Shown in pieces: positions 10,986-21,675 of a DNA stretch of 64,000 nt. The DNA comes from Prevotella sp. E13-27. Lineage in GTDB: Bacteria; Bacteroidota; Bacteroidia; Bacteroidales; Bacteroidaceae. The stretch is from NCBI RefSeq assembly GCF_023217965.1, contig NZ_JALPSC010000001.1, positions 1,426,001 to 1,490,000 of the forward strand. The letters run 5' to 3'. The notes beneath the pieces are model-generated. The model did not search any database. It saw only the letters and a list, made by a program, of their open reading frames with translations, and was not told where the DNA came from. The position numbers and the translations under genes were made by a program. Position 1 is the stretch's first letter; every line of letters starts with the position of its first letter.

Positions 10986-11004
10986 CTAAGCCCCTTGGGG
11001 CAAG

Positions 11005-11017
11005 AGATCTTTGACAT
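11005..11017 (+). promoter_or_regulatory. boxA-like element before 23S
   Basis: AGATCTTTGACAT in the spacer resembles the leader element at 8981 and E. coli-type boxA sites that load antitermination factors. Confidence 0.4.
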
Positions 11018-11168
11018 ATTGAGACACAAGACTGTAAGTAAAGACTTTTTATTAAGTCAGACTGAAGATTAGATAATAAATCTCAACAATTTACAGCTGA
11101 AAGTATGAGCATTCTCTCTGTGGTAGCTATGGTTTATATAGTTACTATAGATTAAAAGAGAAGTTATG

Positions 11169-14064
<2,896 letters not shown>

Positions 14065-14148
14065 CTCTGGCGCATATTTTCTGCTGTAAGTCAGTCGCGC
14101 TTTAGCGCTGCTTATTGTTCTTGTGTTGATATGTCAACCCCTATTTTC

Positions 14149-14259
<111 letters not shown>

Positions 14260-14265
14260 TTTTCC

Positions 14266-14305
14266 AGAGAGACTATAGTCACAGCGACTGTAGTCTCTCT
14301 TTTTT
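14266..14305 (+). terminator. Intrinsic terminator of the rRNA operon
   Basis: AGAGAGACTATAGTC and GACTGTAGTCTCTCT form a strong stem around ACAGC, directly followed by TTTTTT. Confidence 0.92.
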
Positions 14306-14380
14306 GTTTCCGACTGTAGAGGGTGTAAGACTATAGACTTTAGACTTCAGAATTTGGACTAAAGACTATAGACTATAGTA

Positions 14381-14486
14381 TTTAAAGACAACTGAGACAA
14401 CTATAACAACTTATATAAAGTGTTGTCTTTGTTGTTAAAGTTGTCTTTTAAAACATCAAGAGGTTGTCTTTAAAGACTCTTGATGA
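14381..14486. repeat. Inverted repeats between the rRNA operon and purN
   Basis: TTTAAAGACAACT (14381-14393) is reversed by AGTTGTCTTTTAAA (14439-14452). CATCAAGAG/CTCTTGATG (about 14454-14486) forms a second hairpin that overlaps the purN stop codon. These probably terminate purN transcription. Bases 14306-14380 contain only loose repeats of ACTATAGAC. Confidence 0.6.
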
Positions 14487-15039
14487 TGGTCTCTATAACT
14501 TGTGGGAAGTGTTGCATCTCGAGTTGATGCTCCTTGGAGGCGATGTCGTCAACGGTGTCGTTGGGAGATAGCGCTACGCTGAACTGGGCAATGATCTCGC
14601 CAGAGTCGCATACTGGCGTGACCCAATGGACTGTCATGCCTGTTTCTGTCTCTCCTGCGGCTTTTACTGCCTCGTGGACATGATGGCCCCACATGCCCTT
14701 GCCGCCATACTTTGGTAACAGGGCGGGATGGAGGTTCACTATGCGGCGCGGAAAGGCGTTTATGAGGAATTCTGGAATGAGTGGCAGGAAACCGGCAAGA
14801 ACGATGAAATCGATATTTTTTAGCAATTCTAGCATCACAGAGGCATCGTTAAGTTCTGCCTTTGTTATGACTGCTGAAGGCACGTTTAAGCGCTTGGCGC
14901 GTTCGAGAACGTAGGCATCAGGCTTGTTACTCACCACAAGGCTTACGTTGACAAGCGATGATCCACTGAAGTAACGTATGATGTTCTCGCAGTTGCTGCC
15001 ACTGCCAGAAGCAAAGATTGCTATGTTAATCTGTTTCAT
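14470..15039 (-). CDS. purN: Phosphoribosylglycinamide formyltransferase
   Basis: PurN transfers a formyl group from 10-formyl-tetrahydrofolate to GAR, the third step of purine synthesis, in the cytoplasm. The 189-residue length is normal. Visible motifs are the phosphate-binding FASGSGSN near the N-terminus, the catalytic region NLHPALLPKYGGKGMWG with its Asn and His, and the HWVTPVCDSGEII loop carrying the catalytic Asp. It is a single gene facing the rRNA operon terminator, upstream of which lies the AraC-type regulator on the same strand. Confidence 0.95.
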   Translation of the reverse strand: MKQINIAIFASGSGSNCENIIRYFSGSSLVNVSLVVSNKPDAYVLERAKRLNVPSAVITKAELNDASVMLELLKNIDFIVLAGFLPLIPEFLINAFPRRIVNLHPALLPKYGGKGMWGHHVHEAVKAAGETETGMTVHWVTPVCDSGEIIAQFSVALSPNDTVDDIASKEHQLEMQHFPQVIETIIKSL

Positions 15040-15095
15040 GTCTTTAGTCGTTGTCGTTAGTTGAGTCGTTGTGTTTAAGTTTTTTGATTTGCTCT

Positions 15096-16199
15096 TTAGC
15101 TTTTATCTTTCATGCGCTCGCGTACCTTATAATAAGATTGGTAGCTGGTGAAGCCTGATTCTTGAGCTGCTGCCTCCTTAGTGATGTTAGGATGGAGCTT
15201 TACATATTCATTATAGTGGTTCAAGCGCTGGCAGTTTACATAATTGAAGAATCCACCGAAGCGCTCTTTGAATACTGCTGAGACGTATGTGCGGTTATAG
15301 CCACATTCGTTGACCACCTGCTCTATTCTGAGGTGTGGGTTTAGATAGCCTTTTTCCTTTTCGATGAAGATCTCTATACGTTCAGCTATCTGCCTCAAAC
15401 GTTCCTCCTTCACGCTTGGTTCTTCGTTTTGGTCTTCATTGCTCAGACATTCTTTTTCCTCTTCCTCTGCGTCGGCAAGTATGGCAGCGCGTCGCCATGC
15501 CGGCAGTACGTTGATGAGCAGCACAATATTAAGTATGGCCTGTATGATGTTCATCCATGCCATGATGTCGGGGCTGTCGAAAATGAGGGCAGGCCATAGT
15601 ATAGGTGTAAAGATGATGGGTGCCAGCCACACTCGCCGTGCGTAGGCGATAGGAAAATCATCGGGGTTTGAGTAGTTGTCATCGCGAGCCTCGTTCATCC
15701 AGCGGTGAACCTGCCACATGGCATAAGCTGAATAGAACATCATGACTATTCCAGTTGCTGCTGCCGCTTTTGTGAGAATGTCTGTCTGTTCTGTGGTGAG
15801 TATTCCGCCAGGTATCCACGCGTTAATAACAAGTGGTGACATTATTATTGCAGTTATGGCTGCAGCGGTGCGACTTACTATGACACGTTTTTCATATTGT
15901 TTCACCGTTCCGAAGAAACATAGCAACAATATGCCGCAATAAGTGTAGTATGTGGCAGGGAAATATGTTTTCTCGAGAATCCATGCTGCTTCGCTGTTAG
16001 GATTAAGAATGTATGGCAGCAGGAGGGTGGCATGTGTATAAATAACGCACTGTAGCTTGCGGTCTGGCCATATATATGCCTGTCTCTCCCTCGGCGTGCG
16101 ACAGGTATGAAACCATCGTATCGCAGAGAAACACAGGCATGTTACCATATAGACGGTTGCTGCCAGTCCGTACCAATAGAAGTTTTCTGTTTGTATCAT
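15096..16199 (-). CDS. Membrane-anchored AraC-family transcriptional regulator
   Basis: The 367-residue protein has about six hydrophobic segments in its first 235 residues (starting LAATVYMVTCLCFSAI), then an acidic linker (ADAEEEEKECLSNEDQ), then a C-terminal AraC-type double helix-turn-helix (about 265-367; LRIEQVVNECGYNRTYVSAVFKERF and a second helix set ending near AAAQESGFTSYQSYYKV). It therefore probably senses a membrane or periplasmic signal and acts on DNA from the membrane. I place the start at MIQTENFYW (16199). The longer frame at 16214 runs into the -7 box TAATTTTG (16212-16219, minus strand). The target genes are unknown. The divergent gene at 16386 encodes a small secreted protein. 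Confidence 0.85.
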   Translation of the reverse strand: MIQTENFYWYGLAATVYMVTCLCFSAIRWFHTCRTPRERQAYIWPDRKLQCVIYTHATLLLPYILNPNSEAAWILEKTYFPATYYTYCGILLLCFFGTVKQYEKRVIVSRTAAAITAIIMSPLVINAWIPGGILTTEQTDILTKAAAATGIVMMFYSAYAMWQVHRWMNEARDDNYSNPDDFPIAYARRVWLAPIIFTPILWPALIFDSPDIMAWMNIIQAILNIVLLINVLPAWRRAAILADAEEEEKECLSNEDQNEEPSVKEERLRQIAERIEIFIEKEKGYLNPHLRIEQVVNECGYNRTYVSAVFKERFGGFFNYVNCQRLNHYNEYVKLHPNITKEAAAQESGFTSYQSYYKVRERMKDKS

Positions 16200-16335
16200 A
16201 ATTATGTGATGCAAAATTACGAAAACTATTCATTATTGCAAATTTTACAATCTGTTTTTTATATTTTTACACACCCAGTTGTATGTTTTACACTCGTTTT
16301 GTGTCGTTTATACACTAAGAAATTGTAACTTCTTT

Positions 16336-16343
16336 TACCTTTG
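16336..16343 (+). promoter_or_regulatory. -7 element for the small secreted protein gene
   Basis: TACCTTTG matches TAnnTTTG, 42 bases before the ATG at 16386. The divergent AraC promoter (16212-16219) leaves a shared regulatory region of about 120 bases. Confidence 0.6.
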
Positions 16344-16385
16344 CAACAGAAAAATAGAGAGCAACCATAATATCAACCATTATAT

Positions 16386-16718
16386 ATGAGTAAATTAATC
16401 AACCATTCAAACCTTAATTTTCGACTGCTTTCAGTCTGCATGCTACTGCTATGTGTATGCATGCAGACGAAAGCTTGGGATTCAGAAGCCGATGAATCCG
16501 GCAAATTTGACGATTATTATGATCGTCCTACCTATTTCCCTGATTTTGTTCAGCCTACACAGTGGGCAAATGCCGAGTACTATCTTGTTAAAGTTGTGGG
16601 CGGCGAAGGTGGTCCTGTGCCAGCAGGTCTTAAGTCTTATATTCCTAACTATCCTATTGGCAATCCGAAATATGCCTATACTCTGTCTGGCTGCCGTGTT
16701 TTGTCGAGAGCAGAATAA
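16386..16718 (+). CDS. Small secreted protein of unknown function
   Basis: The 110-residue product has a signal-peptide-like N-terminus (hydrophobic LLSVCMLLLCVCM, then QTKAW). The mature part of about 80 residues is rich in Tyr, Pro and Gly with no motif I recognise. It is divergent from the membrane AraC regulator, so that regulator may control it. The end SGCRVLSRAE looks abrupt, and it could be a truncated form of a longer protein. No family is assigned. Confidence 0.6.
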   Translation: MSKLINHSNLNFRLLSVCMLLLCVCMQTKAWDSEADESGKFDDYYDRPTYFPDFVQPTQWANAEYYLVKVVGGEGGPVPAGLKSYIPNYPIGNPKYAYTLSGCRVLSRAE

Positions 16719-16771
16719 TGTTTTCGGAGACTTTTTATTTGCTATTATTTTTTCGTTTGTCGTTTTTTGTT

Positions 16772-16779
16772 TATCTTTG
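16772..16779 (+). promoter_or_regulatory. -7 element immediately upstream of the 16788 gene
   Basis: TATCTTTG lies 8 bases before the first downstream ATG. The transcript would be nearly leaderless, and the upstream ATG at 16767 is excluded as start. Confidence 0.6.
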
Positions 16780-16787
16780 CGCTTGCT

Positions 16788-17309
16788 ATGATGAACAGAT
16801 TGCGCCATGTCTTCGTATGGCTCAGCCGCATAAACTGCTGCAGGGGCTTCGGCATACAGTCGCCTACGGACTATGCCTTCGTTCGTTATGTCATTAACGA
16901 GCATTGGCCTTACTATGCCTACGAGACCATGGGACGCGGCGACAGCTGGCTGAAGCGTAAGCTGGGGCGACTCTATTTCCGCATGGCAAACTCGCGTCAG
17001 GCAAAGACCGTCATTGACAGGGTAGGAGCATCGGAATATCTGTCTCAGGGATGCCGCCACTCGCTGATGGCCGATGATGCGGAAAAGGTGGAACTTGCCG
17101 TCTTGGGTATCAACGATGGCGTGAAGGAGCTTTTCAGCCGTTGTGATGACCAGTCTGTCATAGCTGTGCAAGATATATGGCTTAACAAACCGTTATGGAA
17201 AGAACTTGTGGCAGACAATCGTGTCACGATATCTTTCGACCTCTACTATTGCGGCATATTGATGTTTGACCACAACCGAGTGAAACAACATTATAAGATA
17301 AACTTTTAA
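16788..17309 (+). CDS. Shortened methyltransferase-like protein of unknown function
   Basis: The product is about 173 residues when started at MMNRLRHVF. The N-terminal CCRGFGIQSPTDYAFVRYVI and the C-terminal VTISFDLYYCGILMFD...HYKINF resemble the two ends of a Bacteroidota family of class I SAM-dependent methyltransferase-like proteins of about 260 residues. The central glycine-rich SAM-binding loop is not visible, and the protein is about 90 residues shorter. It is therefore probably not a working methyltransferase, or is a lineage-specific short form. The adenosyltransferase gene follows 48 bases downstream. The family link is from memory and is moderate. Confidence 0.6.
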   Translation: MMNRLRHVFVWLSRINCCRGFGIQSPTDYAFVRYVINEHWPYYAYETMGRGDSWLKRKLGRLYFRMANSRQAKTVIDRVGASEYLSQGCRHSLMADDAEKVELAVLGINDGVKELFSRCDDQSVIAVQDIWLNKPLWKELVADNRVTISFDLYYCGILMFDHNRVKQHYKINF

Positions 17310-17357
17310 CCTGTTGATAATAGTAATTATTTCGAAAACCTAAAATCTATAACATTT

Positions 17358-17921
17358 ATGAAGATATCTAAAGTATATACCCGTACTGGTGACAAGGGAA
17401 TGACAAGCCTTGTCGGTGGTAAGCGCGTGCTGAAATCGTCTTTGAGGCTCGAAGCCTATGGCACCGTCGATGAGCTTAGTTCGCACCTCGGTCTGCTGGC
17501 CGCCATGATTGGTGAAGGTGACGACCATGAGATGATACAGCGCATACAGAACAACCTTTTTGTAGTGGGTACTCATCTTGCTACCGACCAGAGCGAGACG
17601 GCTCTCCCTGCTTCAGCTCAGCTGCCAGCGGGCGAAGTGGAGCGTATAGAGCAAGCCATTGACGCCATCAACGCCATTCTCCCTGAACCGCAGGGCTTTA
17701 TATTGCCTGGCGGCTCTGTGGCAGCTGCTCAGGCACACGTCTGTCGCACAGTCTGTCGTCGTGCTGAGCGTTGCATCATTGCCTTGACGGAAACTGCCGT
17801 TGTGGGTGCCGAGATTCAGCAGTATATAAATCGTTTGAGTGATTATCTGTTCGTTTTGGCAAAAAAAATAAACTTTAACAGCGGCATAAGTGAAATAATG
17901 TGGCAAAATACTTGTAAATAA
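17358..17921 (+). CDS. Cob(I)yrinic acid a,c-diamide adenosyltransferase, PduO type
   Basis: The enzyme transfers the adenosyl group of ATP to cob(I)alamin to make adenosylcobalamin in the cytoplasm. The 187-residue length fits. The N-terminal ATP loop TRTGDKGMTSLVGG, the GTVDELSSHLG segment, the RTVCRRAER helix with the ATP-contacting Arg, and NRLSDYLFVLAK are all present. There are only 48 bases between it and the preceding gene, with no sign of a cobalamin riboswitch in that gap. It may support B12-dependent methylmalonyl-CoA mutase in propionate formation, which is typical of Prevotella. Confidence 0.93.
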   Translation: MKISKVYTRTGDKGMTSLVGGKRVLKSSLRLEAYGTVDELSSHLGLLAAMIGEGDDHEMIQRIQNNLFVVGTHLATDQSETALPASAQLPAGEVERIEQAIDAINAILPEPQGFILPGGSVAAAQAHVCRTVCRRAERCIIALTETAVVGAEIQQYINRLSDYLFVLAKKINFNSGISEIMWQNTCK

Positions 17922-17933
17922 AAAATTAATTAT

Positions 17934-17941
17934 TACTTTTG
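17934..17941 (+). promoter_or_regulatory. -7 element of the DUF2795 gene
   Basis: TACTTTTG matches TAnnTTTG, with a weak TTG 19 bases upstream (17912-17914). The ATG follows 40 bases later. Confidence 0.6.
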
Positions 17942-17981
17942 CGCTCCAAAATAACTCAAACCATAATAACACTATTAAACT

Positions 17982-18203
17982 ATGTATTGGACACTTGAAT
18001 TAGCTTCAAAATTGGAAGATGCTCCTTGGCCTGCTACCAAGGATGAACTCATAGATTATGCGATTCGTTCTGGTGCACCTCTCGAGGTGTTAGAGAACTT
18101 GCAGGAGATAGAAGATGAAGGCGATGTTTATGAAAGCATTGAGGACATTTGGCCCGACTATCCTACCAAAGAAGATTTCCTTTTCAACGAGGATGAGTAT
18201 TGA
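17982..18203 (+). CDS. DUF2795 family small acidic protein (island attachment gene)
   Basis: The 73-residue acidic protein begins MYWTLELASKLEDAPWPATK and ends FLFNEDEY, which matches the DUF2795 family widespread in Bacteroidota. The biochemical function is not known. It has its own promoter and a strong terminator at 18244-18287. Its last codons (NEDEY-stop) are the sequence repeated at 41.1, 43.8 and 53.1 kb, so the 3' end of this gene appears to be the attachment site of the islands downstream. Integration there leaves the gene intact. Confidence 0.85.
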   Translation: MYWTLELASKLEDAPWPATKDELIDYAIRSGAPLEVLENLQEIEDEGDVYESIEDIWPDYPTKEDFLFNEDEY

Positions 18204-18362
18204 TCATTTAATTCGGCTTAGAAAAGCGTAACCAATTGAAAATAAGCAGCATGGATAAATCACCAAGATTTTCCATGTTGCTTTTTTCGGTCTTTTAAGT
18301 CCAAATAAACCGATCAAAAAAGGCATTTTTAGCCTTAAAATGAAAATAAAATGATCAATAAT
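18185..18362 (+). repeat. Attachment-site copy A (left copy of a 178-bp direct repeat)
   Basis: CAACGAGGATGAGTATT (18185-18201) is the core. The whole stretch to 18362, including the terminator hairpin, is repeated nearly unchanged at 43756-43934, 25.6 kb away. It also contains the 29-bp element 18289-18317 (GGTCTTTTAAGTCC...CGATCAA) found near each of several junctions. Confidence 0.9.
18244..18287 (+). terminator. Intrinsic terminator of the DUF2795 gene
   Basis: AAGCAGCATGGATAAATC pairs with GATTTTCCATGTTGCTT around ACCAA, followed by a T run. The same hairpin recurs in copy C. Confidence 0.85.
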
Positions 18363-18365
18363 TTG

Positions 18366-18373
18366 TATCTTTG
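18366..18373 (+). promoter_or_regulatory. -7 element upstream of the PP2C remnant
   Basis: TATCTTTG matches TAnnTTTG at the point where the A/C repeat ends. Confidence 0.5.
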
Positions 18374-18458
18374 CAGAAACTTTCTTTTCTGATCATTTTA
18401 TTTTTTAAAAGTCAAAAAGATATAATATGGTTCTTGGAAAAAAACAAGTATAAAGCCT

Positions 18459-19076
18459 TTGCTTAACTGCAAGGACTTTTTACTAACTGCTCGTGATATT
18501 CTAGTTCCAATTATCAATGCCAATAATGAAATAATGCGTTACAAGGAAGTTGTACCTAAGTACAATCATATGGGATGTGTATTGACTGCAGTCTTGATAG
18601 AACTTGACAATAGTATAATCAATGTTGTTCACGTAGGAGATACGCGACTTTATCAATACCATAATGGACAAATACAGAAACTAACTCAAGACCATTCCTA
18701 TGTTGGTTCTTTAGAGGAAAAGGGAGAATTGACAGAGGAAGAGGCAATGCATCATCCTTATAGAAATTACATCTTCCGCTTTTTAGGAGATACTATCCAT
18801 ACATTTGACGATCAAAAATTTTTGGATACGGCAATCTTCCCTTTGTATTCTGGCTCCCAATTGCTACTTTGCTCGGATGGATTATACGACATGGTCACTT
18901 CTGCTGAAATATGTCAGATTATGCAGCAGGCAATTTCCACTGAGCAAAAAGTAAAAATGCTGATTACCAAAGCTAATGAGAATGGAGGTAAAGATAATAT
19001 AACAACCATCATCATTGAGTTCAATTCGATAGTCCAGAATACTCAATCCAAGAAAGATGAGTCTAAAGAAAATTGA
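18459..19076 (+). pseudogene. PP2C-type Ser/Thr protein phosphatase, N-terminally truncated
   Basis: The readable part is 205 residues and would need a TTG start. It contains the later PP2C motifs: VVHVGDTRLYQY, LTQDHSYV, LLLCSDGLYDMV and GGKDNITTIII, with the Asp residues of SDG and GKDN that bind metal. The N-terminal motifs (RxxNED and DGMGG), which supply other metal ligands, are absent. The frame upstream hits a stop at 18423. The family is normally about 250 residues, so about 50-80 are missing. It begins right after attachment copy A, which suggests loss during integration. It may once have served the pseudokinase-AAA module at 35 kb. Confidence 0.8.
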
Positions 19077-19079
19077 TTC

Positions 19080-19126
19080 TTCAAGGTTGCAAGCTTTGGA
19101 GAATTCGTAAATAGTCTATACTTTTG
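19080..19126 (+). promoter_or_regulatory. Shared upstream box plus -7 element, copy 1 (kptA unit)
   Basis: TTCAAGGTTGCA (19080-19091) precedes TACTTTTG (19119-19126) by 27 bases. The same arrangement occurs at 30434 and 34218. Confidence 0.65.
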
Positions 19127-19179
19127 TACCAGAATTAATTTTGAACCGATGACCGACGGTATATCAGGGTCAGAATATT

Positions 19180-19308
19180 ATGGGGACAAAATCAAAAGAA
19201 GAACTCTTGAAAGAATATGAAGAGGCAAAACAAAAGGTGGAGAACATCAAAAGTAGTTGGATTAGCGAACAGGTGCAGGATAAGAAATTTAACCATCATA
19301 GTTCGTAA
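19180..19308 (+). CDS. Short charged helical ORF (42 residues)
   Basis: The ATG at 19180 opens a 42-residue frame, MGTKSKEELLKEYEEAKQK and so on, ending NHHSS. It is strongly charged and likely helical. It lies 54 bases after the promoter at 19119 and ahead of kptA. A competing ATG at 19149 gives a 23-codon frame. No family is recognised, and it may be a small partner or a remnant. Confidence 0.4.
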   Translation: MGTKSKEELLKEYEEAKQKVENIKSSWISEQVQDKKFNHHSS

Positions 19309-19357
19309 CTAGGTTCTTGGCAGTCCTGTGAATAATCGCAGTACTGCCATAAAGAAA

Positions 19358-19867
19358 ATGTCAATAATGGGAACATCTAAAAAACTTTCATACCTGCTCA
19401 GGCATTCTGATTTGCCAGACGAACAGGGTTGGATTTCTGTTGAAGACTTGGTCAGTAGATTTGGTTATACCGAACAAGGGCTGAAGCAGATTGTCGCCAA
19501 CGATGCAAAACGTCGCTATGAGTTCTCGGAAGACTTAAAGAGAGTACGTGCGCTCTACGGGCATTCTAACCAAGTCCGTATTCAGTGGGAAGCTGCAGAA
19601 CCACCAGCAATCCTTTATCACGGAACAGCTAAAAGATTCTTGGATTTTATCTTAAAGGATGGCTTGAAAGAGATTGATAGAAATTATGTACATCTGTCAG
19701 AAACCATAGAAGAAGCCGTCCAAGTGGGTAAGCGTCATGGAGAGCCTGTAGTTTTGGCCATTGATACAAAAGTGGCCATTCAAGATGGAGGATGCTTTTA
19801 TAGAGTTCCCAATGGAGTTTGGCTAACGAAAAGCGTTAAAGTTAAGTGCATGGCTGTAATAAAATAA
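19358..19867 (+). CDS. kptA: RNA 2'-phosphotransferase (Tpt1/KptA family)
   Basis: KptA uses NAD+ to remove an internal 2'-phosphate from RNA, yielding ADP-ribose 1'',2''-cyclic phosphate and nicotinamide. In bacteria its natural substrate is unclear. The 169-residue protein has the expected LSYLLRHS near the N-terminus, a winged-helix QGWISVEDLV segment, and the NAD-binding YHGTA and YVHLS motifs. I start it at ATG 19358. The GTG at 19328 is possible but lies before any conserved sequence. It sits in the AT-rich island, downstream of the shared box at 19080. Confidence 0.9.
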   Translation: MSIMGTSKKLSYLLRHSDLPDEQGWISVEDLVSRFGYTEQGLKQIVANDAKRRYEFSEDLKRVRALYGHSNQVRIQWEAAEPPAILYHGTAKRFLDFILKDGLKEIDRNYVHLSETIEEAVQVGKRHGEPVVLAIDTKVAIQDGGCFYRVPNGVWLTKSVKVKCMAVIK

Positions 19868-19916
19868 GTACGTAATGTTAAAATATATCAAAGTTAAGCC
19901 TGTTGACACTAATTAG

Positions 19917-19948
19917 TTTGGCTAAATAAATATTTTATCGTATATTTG
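19917..19948 (+). promoter_or_regulatory. Promoter of the zinc-ribbon gene
   Basis: TTTG (19917-19920) lies 20 bases before TATATTTG (19941-19948), a well-spaced Bacteroidota promoter. Confidence 0.7.
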
Positions 19949-19983
19949 CGGTAATTTATATATAGAGTTCTAACCTAAAACCG

Positions 19984-20193
19984 ATGGGCCGATGGGATAT
20001 AACTGGCAAAAATAATATGAGTTTTTTTGTAGAAGAGCCATTAAACGATGCAGGCATGATAGCAAAATGTGCTTGGTGTGGTGGTCCCGTGGTTGGCAAA
20101 GGACAAGGGAGAATTTGGTTAGGAAGTAGACGAACTTATTGTAGCCCAAAATGTCAATATGAGGCAGAACAAGCAGAAAAAGCAGGGAAATAG
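19984..20193 (+). CDS. Small zinc-ribbon protein
   Basis: The 69-residue product has a CAWC...TYCSPKC arrangement (CxxC then CxxxC), a likely treble-clef or zinc-ribbon site, followed by a charged helix (EAEQAEKAGK). MSFFVEEP at 20017 is an alternative start. No enzyme domain is present. It lies between kptA and the aminoacyl-tRNA synthetase cluster and could be a nucleic-acid-binding accessory, but nothing shows that directly. Confidence 0.6.
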   Translation: MGRWDITGKNNMSFFVEEPLNDAGMIAKCAWCGGPVVGKGQGRIWLGSRRTYCSPKCQYEAEQAEKAGK

Positions 20194-20302
20194 AGTTGCG
20201 TAAACACTATTATTTATGGGAAAAGGACTTGGTCTTTTTCCATTATACAAGTCGGTATTCATACGTTGTCTGTTCATTTTACATCGTAAGGCAATATGAA
20301 CA

Positions 20303-20515
20303 ATGGCAAAAGTGAAACAATCTATCATAGAAGAATCTGGTTCCATCGATGAAAAGTGTCTTCAAAATTATGTGCATCTGTTAGAAAGTGTTGAAGATTC
20401 CATCATCCATCATAGCTGGCAGTTGCCATGGAGACGCTGTAGCATTGACCATTTACACAAAAAGGTCATTCAAAAACGGTGGAAACTTTCTCGAGTTCCC
20501 TTAGAATTTGGTTAA
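20303..20515 (+). CDS. Hypothetical 70-residue protein
   Basis: The frame begins MAKVKQSIIEESG and ends SRVPLEFG, with several Trp and His residues in the middle (HHSWQLPWRRC). No signal peptide or known motif is seen. It lies 110 bases after the zinc-ribbon gene and 144 bases before trpS. It could be the remnant of a larger gene or a small member of the cluster. Confidence 0.35.
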   Translation: MAKVKQSIIEESGSIDEKCLQNYVHLLESVEDSIIHHSWQLPWRRCSIDHLHKKVIQKRWKLSRVPLEFG

Positions 20516-20639
20516 CTTGGGGAGTTGTGATCTTGTGTTTAAGCGCGAATTGTGTAAAATTATTATAACTTAATAAAAATATTATAGAGGATTTGATCGA
20601 AATTTTGTTTTTTGAAAAAAAAAGTAATTTCGCATTATA

Positions 20640-20647
20640 TAATTTTG
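20640..20647 (+). promoter_or_regulatory. -7 element of the trpS-radical SAM operon
   Basis: TAATTTTG, 11 bases before the ATG at 20659, matches TAnnTTTG. A second similar TAATTTCG lies at 20625-20632. Confidence 0.5.
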
Positions 20648-20658
20648 AATAACAGAAA

Positions 20659-21669
20659 ATGGGTAAAGATATTACAGTAACCGGCGATAGACCAACAGGA
20701 AAACTTCACATCGGACATTATGTTGGCTCATTGGTAACAAGACTTGATTTGCAGGAAAAATATGGAAATAACCTTGTTTTCATTGCAGATATGCAAGCGT
20801 TAACAGACAATTTTAATGACCCTCTAAAAGTTAGGACGAACACTCTTGAGGTTTGCCTTGACTGGTTAGCTGTTGGTTTAAAGCCTGAACGCAACACTTT
20901 CTTCATACAGTCATTGGTGCCAGAACTTACAGAATTTACGGTACTCTATATGAATTTAGTTTCTCTTGGACGGCTTGAGCGCAATCCCACAGTCAAGACA
21001 GAGATGAAACAGAAAGGGTTTGGCGTAGATGGCAATCCCGTTCCAATGGGTTTCCTTTGTTACCCTATTAGCCAAGCTGCCGATATTACTGCTTTCAAAG
21101 CCAATATTGTGCCCACTGGTGAGGACCAAAACCCAATGATTGAGCAAACCAACGAGATTGTCCGCCGATTCAACAATATTTACAACTGTGATGTTCTCGT
21201 TGAGTGCCACACGCTTTTGTCGCACACTCAACGCTTACCAGGCATAGATGGGAGCTCCAAGATGGGCAAGTCGATGAATAACGCTATCTACCTCTGTGAG
21301 GAATCAAGCTCTTTGACTGAAAAAATCAATAGGATGTACACCGATCCCAATCATCTGCATGTTAGTGACCCTGGCACAGTTGAAGGGAATATGGTGTTCA
21401 CCTACCTTGATGCCTTCGACCCCAGCAAAGAAGAGTTGGAAGAACTGAAAGCCCATTATAGAAGGGGGGGATTGGGCGATATGGTGCTTAAGAAACGACT
21501 CAACGGCATCATGCAGGACTTCATCCGTCCTATTAGGGAACGCCGTAATGAGTTCGAGAAAGACAAGGGAGAGGTACTCAACATCCTGCTCAAAGGAAGC
21601 CAAGTGGCTAGGGAAATCGCAGCAAACACACTCTCCGAAGTTAAGAAAGCTATGTATATGGACTATTGA
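20659..21669 (+). CDS. Tryptophanyl-tRNA synthetase, island copy
   Basis: The protein is a full-length 336-residue bacterial-type TrpRS that activates Trp and charges tRNA-Trp. The class I signature HIGH is intact at 17-20 (PTGKLHIGHYVGS) and KMGKS at 201-205 is a normal KMSKS variant. It is the first gene of a three-gene operon with two radical SAM enzymes (6-base gap, then 8-base overlap). A housekeeping trpS is expected elsewhere, so this is probably a second copy. Extra TrpRS genes are known to give resistance to TrpRS inhibitors or to feed aminoacyl-tRNA-dependent biosynthesis. Which applies here is inference. Confidence 0.93.
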   Translation: MGKDITVTGDRPTGKLHIGHYVGSLVTRLDLQEKYGNNLVFIADMQALTDNFNDPLKVRTNTLEVCLDWLAVGLKPERNTFFIQSLVPELTEFTVLYMNLVSLGRLERNPTVKTEMKQKGFGVDGNPVPMGFLCYPISQAADITAFKANIVPTGEDQNPMIEQTNEIVRRFNNIYNCDVLVECHTLLSHTQRLPGIDGSSKMGKSMNNAIYLCEESSSLTEKINRMYTDPNHLHVSDPGTVEGNMVFTYLDAFDPSKEELEELKAHYRRGGLGDMVLKKRLNGIMQDFIRPIRERRNEFEKDKGEVLNILLKGSQVAREIAANTLSEVKKAMYMDY

Positions 21670-21675
21670 TACACC

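Noticed and set aside
17310..17357. Cobalamin riboswitch before the adenosyltransferase
   Set aside because: Only 48 bases separate the genes, too short for a cobalamin riboswitch, and no conserved B12-box was seen.
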